Positions 1 through 12,784 of a DNA stretch of 64,000 bases are shown here, piece after piece (within the stretch, counting starts at the first letter, position 1; each line of letters starts with the position of its first letter). The stretch comes from Gigaspora rosea. Taxonomy: Eukaryota; Glomeromycota; Glomeromycetes; Diversisporales; Gigasporaceae. The DNA is taken from contig QKWP01000225.1 in the NCBI GenBank assembly GCA_003550325.1, positions 274,435 through 338,434 of the forward strand, given 5' to 3'. The notes below the pieces were generated by a model that was given only the letters and a program-made list of their open reading frames with translations, searched no databases and was not told where the DNA came from. The position numbers and the translations under genes were made by a program.

Positions 1-513
1 TGTGCTTTACTTGAACTCCACAGACGTTTGTCTTCTGCATGAGCCTTTTGGGTACAGGGATCAACTTCTATACCATTGCATTGATTACAACTACATATAT
101 ACACACACCACTTATTAGGCTTTTTTAATAGATCAGCTACAGAAAAATTATTGTCCATTTTTTTGTGTTTAGATTTTAGTAAACTAGCTACAGAAGTTTT
201 GCCTGCTTTTTTTTATGTTTAGGTTTTAATAGAGAAGCTTCATTTGCCACCTTCTTACTTTTTAATAGATTAGCTAGAGAAGTTTCATTTGCTGCTCTTT
301 TATGTTTTAATAAATCAGCTAAAGAAGTTTTATTTGCTACTCTCTTATGTTTTAATAGATCAGCTACAGAAACTTCAGCTTGATTATTATAAGCTACTAT
401 CTTGTGTTTGGGTTTTAATAAGTCAGCTACAGAAACTTTATCAGGATTATTATTAACTTTTTTTTGCTTTTTGCTTTTAATAAATCCAAAACTTCAATTT
501 CTTTGGCATACAT
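1..513 (-). pseudogene. N-terminal part of a VADLLK-repeat protein with a Cys-rich motif (runs off the left edge)
   Basis: Read on the minus strand from an ATG at 511-513. The sequence encodes about seven copies of a short repeat of the form S-V/L-A-D-L-L-K-H-K, spaced 17-25 residues apart, in which the Leu-Leu-Lys core is nearly constant. After the repeats comes a Cys-rich stretch, CSCNQCNG, followed by VDPCTQKAHAEDKRLW, which resembles a small zinc-binding unit (two CxC/CxxC pairs and a His). The reading frame changes near 200-215 and again near 465-475, both in A-runs, so the copy is broken, or these are homopolymer length errors. The Cys-rich end resembles the front region of fungal KDZ/Plavaka-type transposases, but that is recollection, and no catalytic domain lies in the window. 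The coding repeats are visible directly; the function is not known. Confidence 0.5.
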
Positions 514-843
514 ATTAGTAAAAGAAATTTATAATGAATAAAATAATTATATTTAAAATTTAAGCTCTAATTATATGCAGTTTAAAATTTTGTTTTTGTC
601 AGAATAGGATATTCTTAAGTGCTTTAATTAATGGACCAAAGTATAGAATATATTTATACTAATTAAACACACTCATTATAATACAAGATAGTAGTTTAAT
701 ATATTAAAAAAATTTTCAAATAGAAAAAATAACTATAGTAGTAGTATGTTTATATAAATTTTTAGTACAAATATATTACTACTGTATAGTATAGTTTAAA
801 AGACCTCCTATCAGGGTGCTAAAAAATTATCGAATGGGTCAGG

Positions 844-1136
844 GTAGTAATTTAAGCCACATAGTTTTAGTTAGCTGGCTTAGCCAGCTGACTAAATCAT
901 AGGTTAAACAGCTAGCTAACGGCAAAAAAAACGTATAAAAAACAAAAAAATTGCTAACGGCTGGCTATTGGGTCTGCATTTGGAGCATTTCGGGTTATTT
1001 GGCCTATATTTATTTTCCTTTTTAGAATACTTTAGTTGGCTTTTAGCTGCATTAGCCAGCCAATCACATTATATTGGCTGGCTTAACCAGCTAAGCCAGC
1101 TTAGCTATAGCTGCCTTAGCCAGCTTAAATCACTAC
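844..1136. repeat. Foldback element with GGCTTAGCCAGC palindromes
   Basis: The ends GTAGTAATTTAAGC and its near reverse complement GCTTAAATCACTAC face each other. Inside, the palindromic words TTAGCCAGC and GCTGGCTTA recur on both sides, far more GC-rich than the surroundings. This fits a non-autonomous inverted-repeat element. No clear target duplication was found, so the exact ends are approximate. Confidence 0.45.
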
Positions 1137-2159
1137 TAGGATAGTCCTTCCAAAGTACAGTTTTACAAGTTCATATATACAATTGGCAATTTATTTGTCC
1201 AATTGTAATTGTATATTATATAGGCTTGTATAACAGCATTTTGGGGGCTGCCCAATTGTGAATAATTGTTAATTATGTAATCATATGCTATTTATCAGTT
1301 AATTTAGTAAATAACATATTGTTTTTGAGAGGAGGTTTGCAAATATTCAATTGATTTCTTTATATATATAAAATTATCATTTAAAATATATCGAGATTAG
1401 TAAATATAGTTATTATATATTTAATTTAATTAATATAATTAATTAATTGTAGCTATGCCATCAATCAATTAATTGCATAATTAATTATTAGTAGGCGTCC
1501 GACTATAATACTCTCATACTTTTCAGAGGCCTGGGATATTCCCTCCAGCTATAATACTTGAATAAGTTAGTTAATTTGTAAAGTATTCAGCATCTTTTAG
1601 ATTACACTTAGTAATTATGAAGATCTGATTGCTATATATAGAAATTAACAAATACTATATAGGTTATAGTTGGTAGAATTACTGAATTATGGTGGTAGAA
1701 TTAATTACGGCATAGCATCTAATTGCAGTAAAAATTATATGCCATAATGCCGTAACTACAGTATAATATTATAGTGTTATAATTAAGTAACTACGCAGTC
1801 ACTCCAAACCGGAAGCTAATGAATATGTTATTTGCTATACAAGCATTTCATTTACATTAATTAATCAGTATGCATAAAAGTTATTTAAAATGTATGTATG
1901 CAGGCATGTACCATCTTATATAAGCCATAAATACTATTAACAATGATGTCATTTCCCAATCAATTAGCTCCTAAAGAAGTTCTCAATAACTTATAGACTT
2001 GTCTAATTGGCCAAAAAAATAAATCTGAACATTTAAGTCAACATAAAACCTAGACCTACAAACCCTTTTTTTCATAGTCATCATATATACTAAATTAATG
2101 AAGTCGACAGAATCAAATTCGAAAAAATATTAATAGTATATTATTTAAAAGAAATTATA

Positions 2160-2290
2160 ATGCAGTACAGCATTTTAACTAACAGTATTGCCGATAGTAT
2201 TTCTGCATTACAGCATTACGGCATTACGGCTTTATGGCTTTATGGCTTTACAGCATTGCAGCTTTACGGCTCATGGCAATACCGTAACCA
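2160..2290. repeat. Degenerate GCATTACGGC / GGCTTTAT minisatellite
   Basis: Units of 9-12 bases such as GCATTACGGC, GGCTTTATG and CAGCATT are repeated in tandem. A related scatter (TTACGGCATA, ATGCCGTAAC) is visible at 1700-1765. Confidence 0.5.
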
Positions 2291-2399
2291 TTAGTAGTCA
2301 CGAAATTAATAAATACTAGATATACTAGATATGCATAAATAAGCAATTTTATCAAGCACCTAAATTACTGTATTAAGAAATCATATAAGCTGTCAACCT

Positions 2400-2524
2400 T
2401 CAAAAACCTGGGTCATATGGTTTATACAATAGAATATATTGTTTTGTATAATTTGTTTATTTAAACAAACAATAAGCTGTATAATCTTCTCGTGTAAAAA
2501 CAATTATATGATCCGGGTTTTTGA
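2400..2524. mobile_element. 125-bp MITE with TCAAAAACC ends
   Basis: The left end reads TCAAAAACCTGGGTCATATG and the right end is its reverse complement with three or four changes. The whole 125 bp can fold into one hairpin. The centre is AT-rich (TTTGTTTATTTAAACAAAC). No convincing target duplication is visible. Confidence 0.5.
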
Positions 2525-3012
2525 GATTATTTAGGATTTATATTTCTGCTTCAACAGACCCCAAATTTTGACTGCTTCCAATTCGAATTATACGAACATT
2601 TTAAATGTTTTAAAATTATGCCGCATATAGATTATGTAGATCAGATAGAAATATGTGAAATATGTGTGATCACCAAAGTTGTAAATTTATCGGTATAAAA
2701 TTTTTTTGTTATTGTTATCATAAGTTCTAAACCTATTACAGGATCTGTATAATATAAATTACAAAAAAATCAAACCTGTCTTTTGAGTCCTAACAAAAAC
2801 TTCTCTGTAGTATAATATATGTTTCTTGTTAAACTCTTTAACGGTATATTTTATTACTTGACATTCATACCGTTATTTGAAATTTCAAATCTGATGATTT
2901 ATATTTCGTACAATCAAATACAAATTTCTATGTGTTCAATAGGAATTGGTGAGAAAATTGATAAACCCAATATTACATCATCTTTAATTTCTGATATTTA
3001 TGCATAGGCTAT

Positions 3013-3538
3013 TTGGGTAGTAACTCAACTAAGTAAATCAAAATTATGTCAGCAATACTAATAATAATTTTACTATGATTAGATTTTAATCAATAAATTT
3101 AAAATAATCGATTAAATATCATATTACATATATTTAATTAATAAGCAACGCACAAAATTCTAAAGAACCCGCCTTGATATTGTCTAATTTCTTTTAATTG
3201 AAAACTCTTCACCGAAGTCATCTCTAAAAAGTTACGCCGATTTTTTGCTAAAATTCTATTAAAGTTTTGACTTGTACGTTTAAATTCTAATTTTTTTTTA
3301 CGTTTTATAAGATGAACATTAAAATTTATATGTTAGTAGAAAATCCGAAAGCGTAACTTTATTCTCCAATATTTAATAAGTTACTTGTGAGTAATTCATT
3401 GGGTTTTCATTAAGTTGCGTTGTTTTAAAGTAATCAATTTTAATAAATTGATATCAATATATAATTAAAATTGATTTTCATTTGTATAACGTGAAAAATC
3501 ACATAATTTTGATTTACTTAGTTAAGTTACCACCCTAA
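3013..3538. mobile_element. 526-bp non-autonomous DNA transposon with 8-bp target duplication
   Basis: The left end begins TTGGGTAGTAACTCAACTAA and continues through AAATCAAAATTATGT. The right end, read on the other strand, begins TTAGGGTGGTAACTTAACTA and continues the same way, giving inverted repeats of about 36 bp. The 8-mer TAGGCTAT lies directly outside both ends (3005-3012 and 3539-3546). An 8-bp duplication fits the hAT, P or Merlin-like superfamilies; the terminal bases do not settle which. It carries no coding sequence. Confidence 0.65.
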
Positions 3539-3546
3539 TAGGCTAT

Positions 3547-4141
3547 ACTATTCGTATTACCCATTTATAGCTATCGGGTACCAGATGCTAGTTAAATATC
3601 TTGTGAAACATAAATAAACTTTAAAAAAAAATTGATACGCTATTCTTTTTTCTTCTCTTTTGTACTTTGTCAATTAAATATTAGTCCTACCAGAATATTT
3701 TTTTTTTTAGTTTCTGATAGATACTATTTTTTTTTAAATACGAGATTGTCAAGCTCCTCTTTTGTGGTGTAACATAAACAAACTTTTTATTTTGATGAAT
3801 AGTATTTTTTTCTTACTGATTTTTTTCACTTTGTTTGACACGAGTTCGTTTTTTTTCACTTTGTTTGACACGAGTCTGTTTTTTTTTACTTCGTTTGCAC
3901 GAGTTGTTGGGTCACAAGAATATTTTTTTTTGTGGTGTAACTTGAAACCATCAAGCACTTTTATTCTTTCTTGATACAAATAATATGTCTTGGACACTAG
4001 GTTCTTTGCAATCATTTATCATTTTAAGAGGTATATATATATAATTATATTTATATTTAGTTTTATATTGTTTAAAAAATAAATATAGAATCTTAGTACT
4101 TTTGATAAAAAGCTTATTTTTTAAATTATTTTTATACTTTT
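3547..4141. repeat. T-rich stretch with a 29-bp tandem repeat
   Basis: No gene is seen here. From about 3825 to 3905 the unit TTTTTTCACTTTGTTTGACA plus CGAG is repeated about three times, and the words TGGTGTAAC and AATATTTTTTTTT recur around it. Short ORFs on both strands here are products of the repeat. Confidence 0.5.
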
Positions 4142-5468
4142 GTGATTATAGAAATGAAGAATAAAAAAAAGCAAAATAAACAAAACGAAACATCTGAGAG
4201 TAAAAGTAATCATGAAAGCAAAATATCCACTAGTAGCTCTTCTTCCTCCTCTTCAGCGCCTTCTTTAACTTCTTTATCTACTTCTTCATCTTTACTGTCT
4301 GCTTCTTTGAAAATAAAAAAACAATAGAATATTTGGATTCTGAGTCATATGAGCAAATCAAAGAAAGTATTATTTTTATTTTGTATTTATATATATATTA
4401 AAATATTTACCTTTATTAAATATTTTTTACAGAAAGAAGTATTCATTTGGTGTGATTCCACTCTTAAGGATATTTACTATATTGATGAAAAGCTTACCTG
4501 GACTGATCAAAAAAATGATATTATAACTAAATTGCTTCCTGCATTATGCAAAGAAGTTAACAAAAAGTATAATGTATCACAACAGGAACTTCTTAAAATG
4601 TTGTATGGAAGGTGGCGTGCACGTCATCGTGAATTTAATATTAGAAAACAAGGTGATGAGCAAGTTGAAAGAAACAGAAGAAGAAAAGCAAAAAATTCAA
4701 TGGTAAAAGACATAAGTATTAGTACATAGTATAGCTTTAGAGTTTATATATAATTTTTATTTAAATTAAATTATTTATTAGAAAAAACAAAGAAGAGTAA
4801 GGGCTATAGACTATTTACTTGCTATGAAGGATCCTCATATCATGAAGTATCCACAAAGTGATTGGTAGCAATATTAAAAGACAGTGGATATCATTCAGAA
4901 GAGTGGGAAGAAACAGATTCAAAAGATGATAACTATCAAAAAAAAACATCTATATACATTTATAATAAATGGTGGCGATCTAATGCTGTAAGTAAATTTT
5001 CTACTATTGGTTTGACAAATTCCTATATGGTAAATATTTATATTTAAATATTTGAATATTAATTTATATAATTATTATTTTTTACAAGCTTTTAAATTTA
5101 TTACATAATCGAATTAATCCAGTTGTTGAGTTATTACACAAAAAACAGCCAGCTTTAAAAAGATTAAGAATTACAAGTCAAAAATATATTCAGCAAACCT
5201 GTTTTCCACCTTTTGGTGCTCCTACTTGGTGTTTAACTAATGAAGCTCTTAAGAAATTAAACTTTCCTATTGAGAATATTCCGATCTATGATTCAGAAAA
5301 AGCAATGAAGGTAATGATAATAATGAAGACGATGATAATAATGATGGTGACGATAATAGTGATACTAGTAAAAATACAAAGAAGAAAAATGGAAAAGAAA
5401 AGGAATCAAAAAAGCGATCAAATAAGAAAAAAGAAAAAAAGAAGAAATCAAAGAAACATAGAAAGTAA
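4142..5468 (+). pseudogene. Lys/Ser-rich fungal protein with conserved central domain, broken copy
   Basis: A Ser-rich head (4142-4327) is followed by a conserved middle and a Lys-rich tail. Supported introns are about 4371-4432, 4703-4781 and 4988-5088 (donor GTAAGT). The exon at 4433-4702 is exactly 90 codons and holds the motifs FIWCDSTL, LTWTDQKNDII, LYGRWRARHREFNIRKQGDE and RRRKAK. Later exons carry AIDYLLAMKDPHIMKYPQSDW, SGYHSEEWEE, FPPFGAPTW and LTNEALKKLNFPIENIPIYD, then a run of Asp/Asn and a Lys-rich, likely nuclear-targeting end. The frame is lost in the Ser-rich head near 4300, at about 4862-4868 (after SDW) and near 5307, so this copy is probably dead. I recall a multi-copy family of unknown role in Rhizophagus with the same order of motifs. 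The W/R/H-rich middle could bind nucleic acid; that is a guess. Confidence 0.5.
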
Positions 5469-7580
5469 TACTATATAATTATTTTGTATGTATTACGTTT
5501 TTTATAATTAGAGAAATAAAGTGATAATCACATGAACCTATATCCAAGTTTGGTTTTTTCTACTAAAATAACGCCTTTGGATATTATTCTGAGTTTATAT
5601 AGTACTGTATTTATCAAATATAAAAATGGTCCCAAGAAAATTAAATTCAAAAAAAAGACATCAGAAGCTACTATTGCTAAATGTCAGTTTTTTTTGTTCA
5701 ATTCTTTTGGTTTTACTAATAAATTTATATATATTTTTTTTAAGTTTGTATAGAAAATACAAAAATACTATTCCTGATAGTTCGTGGGTGTTATTTCTTA
5801 TAGGATAGAAGAAAGAATCCTAGTGCCAGTTTTTTATAACAATAGTTAGCAATAATAGGAATACTAATATTATGATCTATAATTAATTCATAATGCAGAT
5901 CTTGACATTACCAAAAATTAATAAGGATATTTAATAACAATATAATATACAAATGAAATAAGACAAAACACCAAAAGGTTTCTGGATACCATTATTCTTT
6001 TTTTATTTATATTATTGTATAGTAAGTTTTTATTTATTATTTATTTATTATTAATTTTTTTTGAACATATTTTTGATTTTGTTTTCATATTTATTTATTA
6101 TCAAAAGTTAGCAAAGATAGAAAATATCAGTAAAACGTATACCGTTGACCATTATCTAAATAAAATTGAAATTGAACAAGACAAACATAATGAATTTATT
6201 TGTTAAAAAAAATTGGCAAAAATAAGGTATTAGATATTCATTTATTAATGAGATAAGTTTAAAGCATTTATTTATAATTAGAAATTGATAAAAATATGAT
6301 ATAAGATATTCATTAATTATTAGAAATCTGTAAAGGTAAGGCATTAGGCATATGTTTATTATTAGAAATCAGTATTTGTTTATTATTAAAGATGAAACTA
6401 AATTATTATTGTTATTTTTTACTTTAGTTTGTCCTTTATACGATAACAATATATAATAACAATATACAAGTAAAACAAGACAAAACACCAGGAGATGATT
6501 ATTTATTTTCGTTTATATTATAGTATAATAAGCTTTTATTTATTATTTTATTTTATAATTATTTTTCTTTTTTATTTTATTTTTATTAAACATATTTTTT
6601 TAATTTGTTTTGCATTTATTTATTATCAAAAGTTAGCCAAAATTAGAGACGTCAGTAGAATATACATTGTTGAACACTATTATTGAAATGGAATCAAAAT
6701 CAAAAAAGACAATTCCAAAAGTATTTATTTCTTAAGAGAAATTGAATTTATGGTATACAGATTAAATATTAATTCCACAAGTAAAAATTATTTTTTTGAG
6801 TTTTTATTATTATATTTACAAAATTATTAAACTTTTTTATATTAAAACAAAAATAGAATTTTAAGCACATGATATGAGATATTAAGCAGGTATTTATCAT
6901 TGTATATAAAATATAGATACGCCTTTATTATTTCTAATCAACAAAAATAAGGTATTTATTACATATTTATTATTAGAAATTAGCAAAAATAAAGTATAAA
7001 ACATTACTAAATTGTTATCATTTTTTTTTTTAGCTAATCTACAAAATCTACGAAATTTTGCAAATCACAACAATAGATTAAAATTAGCTTTGTGTAAGTA
7101 GTTATATGCTTAATATTATTAAGCTCTATCTTTTTAGACCTACCTATTATTATGTTATTTTATTACTTGTAAATATGTTTCGTTATTTCAACTATTAATT
7201 TAGCTAATTACCAATTTTGATTACTATATTTGTATATAATTATGTAGATAAACAGAGTTTAAATTATTTTAACAAATTTGGGTTATACAAAAAATTGCGT
7301 CAAAATATACAATATAATATATTTTAGATGGCATTATTTTGAATCAAAAAAAATTAAAATTTGAAATAATGCACCTGTGCATTATTATATTCAAATAATT
7401 TGCTAACATTAGAAGATAGATTTTTGTAATAGAATTTTAATTTTTAATTATTATCAGTTATTTAGTATATTTATTTATTGATTGTAATTTAAAAAAATTT
7501 TAATAAAAATTTGATTTTTTGAAAAATATTTGAATTGAATTAAAAAAATTTGAATTGAATTAAAATTTTTTACGTATATT
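5469..7580. repeat. AT-rich region with a dispersed 260-bp direct duplication
   Basis: No gene is supported. Two related blocks, about 5930-6185 and 6440-6715, share the order ACAAGACAAAACACCA, a long T/A run, ACATATTTTTGATTTTGTTT, TTTATTATCAAAAGTTAGC and a terminal GTTGAcCATTAT-like word. Between and after them the phrase TTATTAGAAATC, AAAATAAGGTATTA recurs five or more times to about 7010. Short ORFs such as 6015-6206 and 6495-6686 are the two copies of this repeat. Confidence 0.45.
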
Positions 7581-7589
7581 GGTATATTG

Positions 7590-7875
7590 TAAAATTATAT
7601 ATATATTATATACCCGATATGTATAAGATATTTGTTTACTATCTATATCAGGTACAAGATGTATTACAGAATTTATATATACGATATGTACCTGATACGT
7701 ATATGATATATATACTATACGTATACTATATGTACCCGATATGTGTCTGATATCCTACATGAACTCTACACATATCGGGTATATGTATAAATATATCTTA
7801 CACATATCGGTCACATATCATATATATATATATTACATATCGAGTAACTGATATTATACCGATATGTATCATTTT
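7590..7875. repeat. Degenerate ACCCGATATGT satellite, arranged in both orientations
   Basis: The words ACCCGATATGT, ACCTGATACGT and their reverse complements ACATATCGGGT and ACATATCGGT occur about ten times in 285 bp, separated by AT dinucleotide runs. The array directly abuts the point where the Helitron-like coding sequence stops. Confidence 0.6.
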
Positions 7876-7877
7876 GA

Positions 7878-10800
7878 CCCGTGTAGGTTCACCAAAAACC
7901 AAAATAGTAGAAAATAGATTACGTAAAGCATAAGGTGATCTAAATTGTTTAGCTTCATACATGCAATCATGAAGAGATCTATCAGAATCTAATAGACCTC
8001 TGCGATAGGCACTTTCTTTAAAAGTTTGACATATATTTCCATTAACATATTTAAGATCATCAAATGATAGTGCACCTCGCACATGATTTGATAGTAAGTG
8101 AAGGTAAAATCTTTCTCCCTCATTTGGTCGAACAGTATATATTCTTCCAATTGCATGTCCTTTTTTTCTTTTAGTTCATTTTTTGTTTTGAATATTCCAA
8201 ACATAATAGCATGGAATTTCAGAATAAATATAATTATGTGCTTCAGGGTCAACAGTATTAAGATGAAAATATTCAGTCAATATAGTTTTTTTGTTATTTT
8301 TATTAGAAAGAATTTTAGCTAAATTAGATCCAGAAAAATTTACTGTATGGTGATTAGGCAAGTGACATTGAAGTCGAATTACTGAGGGTTTCATTTCAGA
8401 CATAGGAAATCCAAAGATTCTCCAGCAAGCTTCAGATGAAGAAATCCATCGAGCATCTATATATTGCTTAATTTCGTCTATATTTTGATTAGCTTGTATA
8501 GATGCATCTGTGCTAATTTCTACTGCAGCTTTGTCATGACCTTTATAAATATACTTATAAAGATACTTTATTGCTTTAATATTTGAACAGATTTCCATAT
8601 TTATGTGGCAATCATATTTTAGCAAAAGATATGAGTTGTAAAGAACAACCCAGCGATTGTCTAGCTTATTTTCTTTTATTATAACATATTGGCCATTTTC
8701 TCTACGACGGTATTGTGGATAGGAATTTATACTTTCATATGTAATTTCAGAAAAGTTTTTTGGATAGTTTTTTTTACACTTTCCATTTTTCATGCATGGT
8801 GAGAATGGATTGAATAAACCACATGGACCATGGATCATATGAGAAATAACTCTGCTATATAGTATTGGATTAGCATTTTTATCTGGTAATTCAGCTTGAA
8901 CAATAGTATTATAATCATCATAATTTTTTGGTTTGTCTGCTGGATGTAAAATTATTAAAATATGCGAGTGTGGAAGGCCTCTTTTTTGGAATTCTATAAC
9001 ATAAACATAAGCAACAGCTTTACCAAAAATATCTTTTTGGAAAAGATCTTTTTTTAATTCATTTAATTTGGCATGAAATACCTGGGCTTAATGAATATAA
9101 GAAAAGGATTAAAAGGTAAAAAAATAAAAATTAGTAATGGGATATAAAAATAAAGTAATAAAATAACAAAATTATAAATTATTGAATATAACTATTTTTA
9201 ATTAAAATTAAATAATATAAAAAAACTTTTTTAAATGCACATGTAGAAAAAAAGTTTTAATAATAAGTATTTAGATAATAATGAGTAAATTTATAGAAAT
9301 CAAGAATATATATATGAATCAGAAGTTAATAGTGCATTTAAAAAGTCTATATATTAATTTAATTGAAATTTGGTTAAGTTAATCTTTATTAATATTTGTA
9401 AAATTTTTGTAATAGGTAGTTATTTTAAAATTTGCATAGAAGTATATTTTTGATATTATATTTACCTGTTAGATCTGGTCAATCTACAGCTTTTTGTCCT
9501 GGTAGTAGATTTTCAAGAATCTCTGGCCATTTAGGATTACAGGTTACAGTAATAAATAAATCCAATTTTCCAAATGCTGATACTAATGCAATAGCATCTT
9601 GGTAGCGTTGAAACATATCTCGAGGTCCTCCAATAAATGAAGAAGGAAGAATTATCTGTTTTCCAATATTTACTGCATTAGTATTTCCTGAATTAAATGA
9701 GTCTTCAAGTTTTGAATAACGATCATTTCTAATTTTGTCTTGGTTTAAGCGTAAGTAATTAAGTCTTTCTGTTTCAATTTTTATATAATTATCTACTACG
9801 TATTGTTGAAAGAGACGACCACCTTGGAGAATTAATGAGGTTGAATTTTCTTGCATTTGTAATTGGTATATATAATATTGTCTTGCTGTTACCGTTTTCA
9901 ATTCATCATATTGCAATTCATAATTCATATTCATAGAAGCAATAGGAATACCAGGATGCCATCTGTACTGTCCTCTAGGAAATAAAATAGGATATTGCAT
10001 AGGATCGTATAGGCCACTAATTCAGAAATTGTTTGAAGATTTCTGGAATAAGGATGAATTACTATATTTCGGTTTTGAATTTCATATAGATCATTGTTTT
10101 CAGGCCAGACAGCAGCTACTTGTGATGTTGTAGGTGTATTATAGATTCGTTGATCTAATTTATTATCAGTTTTTATGATCAACTTGTAGTTGGTTATATT
10201 ATCAAGTGTTGAGAGGTAACGAAAATTCGCAACATATGGATTGACTTCATCAAGAATATTTTTTGTTAATTCGATAGTATCTTTACAAAGGTTAGGCATT
10301 ATTTGTAATCGATTATCAATCTTATGTTCCGTATTATATATATAATTGTAAGTACTTTGGAGAATCTTCAGTGGGTGAGAGAAAAGGACCAATTGCATGA
10401 TACATATTTCCTTGTGCACGGAAGGTATATATACTATTTTTACCTACAAAAAGTATCGCTTTTATTCATAAATAACAAAATAATAGTTTTTTATATTTTA
10501 TATATATATATAATTTAGAAGTTCGTACCATTGGCGAATCGCTGATCTAGTCGAACACCCAGGGAGGTGAATGCGAAAAGGTTGTTGTAAGCTCGAATAT
10601 TGTTTCTAAAATTATTACCAATTACATCCATCCTAGTAAATAAGTCCTTCAAGGCAGTAGGTGTTTCGGTTTCAACTAATCAAATTTTTCCATTATTGCA
10701 ACAAAACAATTTGGTTCAGATACAAATTTCTTGGCTTCACAGTGAATACAAATTATTGTAGGCTTAAGATGAAAAGGAACAATAGTTGTTTCATCAATTC

Positions 10801-10972
10801 TATTTCTTCCTTGAAAGTGATGTTTTTGCTTCTGATGATATCTGTATTGAGTCTGTCTATTGCGTTCTCGTCATTGTTCTTGTTGTTCTTCATCTTCTCT
10901 AGCTCATCGTTCACGATAGATAAACCTATTGCGTTGTCTTCATTGTTCCAGCTGTTCTTTAGAATAAGGCAT
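7878..10972 (-). pseudogene. Helitron helper gene, Rep part only, decayed
   Basis: Minus strand, start ATG at 10970-10972. In order: a Gln/Arg-rich head; a Cys motif CIHCEAK..CFCCNNGKI; LKDLFTRMDVIGNNFRNNIRAYNN; MPNLCKDT..VNPYVANFR; the Helitron_like_N block with FPRGQYRWHPGIP and GPRDMFQRYQDA; then KRGLPHSHILII, whose HSH (8962-8970) is the HUH metal site of rolling-circle Rep; then KYLYKYIYKGHD, the tyrosine motif. An intron at 9088-9465 (donor GTAAAT, acceptor TTAAG) joins the two main blocks in frame; another probably lies at about 10430-10515. Rep would nick and join DNA during rolling-circle transposition. Five in-frame TGA codons (three in the Arg-rich head, one after GKI, one after KAVD) and frame changes near 8175, 10000 and 10340 kill it. 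The PIF1-type helicase expected downstream is absent; homology ends at about 7880. Confidence 0.85.
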
Positions 10973-12784
10973 TTGTACGATTTAACTTGTAAAGAAAATT
11001 TACAAAATATTTACGAAAAAAATTTTAATTTTTAATTTTTAATGTTTTAAGGTTCAATGAAAGAAGTGTATTCATAGATAGGATCTATTTACAAATTCTA
11101 TTGTGTTGATTATTAATCAATTTTTAGGATTTTACTTATTTCGGAATAGTTATAATAATAAAAATATTTATTTACAAAATTTTATTATATATACTATTTT
11201 TGTTACTTTTAAATACATAGCATATATAATTGTGGGATAGTTGTAATTGTAATGGGTTTGTTAATTTATAAAGATTATTAATTATTATTTAAATTTATTG
11301 AATACTTACTATTTTTAACATACAGTATAGATATATAAATCAGATAAATTTCTGTTCTAACCTCACATGATAAAAACATTATAATTTTCACGCAAATATA
11401 AATATTGATGATAAGGGTATCTATAAGCTAAGTATAATTAATATCTGTTCTCACGTATATATTTCTGTTCTATATTTTTGATATACGCGGAGTAATGTTA
11501 ATTAACTATTTACGGATACCAATACGTACTATGTAAAAATTAGCACGGTTTAATTTATTCTCACATGTGTGCTTAACTATTCTGTATGAGTTATTAGTGA
11601 AGTAATTAAATTTACTCGCTAATCATAATTAATTCTATTTATGGTTATTATTAAATGTATTTATATACCTATTTTAAAAAAAACAAAGATTATTCTCACG
11701 CAGTTGTACCTATGCAAGCGCAAAAGTGTGTACATATGACGTACGTATGTATTTACTGGTTAACGTCAAAAACATATTTATTTAATTTCTACTATAATCA
11801 TATAACTCAAATAATATATTTATATTATCTATTAAATAAATTTTAATTATAATGTACGTTTCATAATCATATAAACAAAATTATCGGCAAAGTGTAAGAA
11901 TCACTCACGGCGGGATAATAATTTTATGATAACTCGTTATTTTTAATTAATTTTACAGACAAAAATATTTTGTATCTCATAAATTTACAATAGTCATTAC
12001 TATTACCGTCATATAAATTATATATTAGTATTATATATATATACATATATCTGATATATTAGTATAATAATTTTATTATTCTTGTTATGACTAATTAGGA
12101 AAGCAATTTATTCCAGTTTGATTATGGAAATTATATATTTAAAGATCATCTAATTATTAGATCATTCGAATTCCTAATTTATCTAAGATCTGTTTTCTGG
12201 GGTTGTACATGCATAAATTATTATTGTGAGTTACGCGTGGCTCATAAACCATGTTAAAATCAAGTAAGGTTATTGTCATACTTCTTTGTATTATTTGATT
12301 GCGAATAATTTATTTTTAATAAGAGGTTTAGTTTCAGAATAAAAACAGATTGGAATGTTTAGCATGATTAAAAAAATATGCAATATTCTATTATGTCGTA
12401 GTGATAAGTAGATTTTTCTTTATAATACAATATTATGCAATCTAACCAAAAATAAATATGAAATCGTAGGTACGCTTGCATATATAACATATTAAATATA
12501 TTCTCATACAATGCATGTTCTGTACATTGTAATATAATTAAATAATAAATTAATTAAATCATATATGTCGAGTTTGAAGTTTACTTCTAACCCCCTAATC
12601 TACTAATTTGCACAGATATATCTAAATTATTCAATTGAAGCCCTGAATTTACGTCAAGCAAATGCCAACTCTAAGCATGACATATTTCCGCATATACACG
12701 TTCATTTGCTATAAACATACGCATATATATATGTTAATATGCCATAAATATTATACGCATATAAACATTAATACGATATTCATT
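10973..12784. other. Gene-free AT-rich DNA
   Basis: I see no supportable gene, RNA or element. The words TCTGTTCT and CTCACGTATATAT recur at 11355-11470, and ATAATTTATTATT-type runs are common. Confidence 0.5.

Noticed and set aside
2819-3007. 62-codon ORF ending inside the target duplication of the 526-bp element
   Set aside because: No motif, and the frame ends by chance at the element border.
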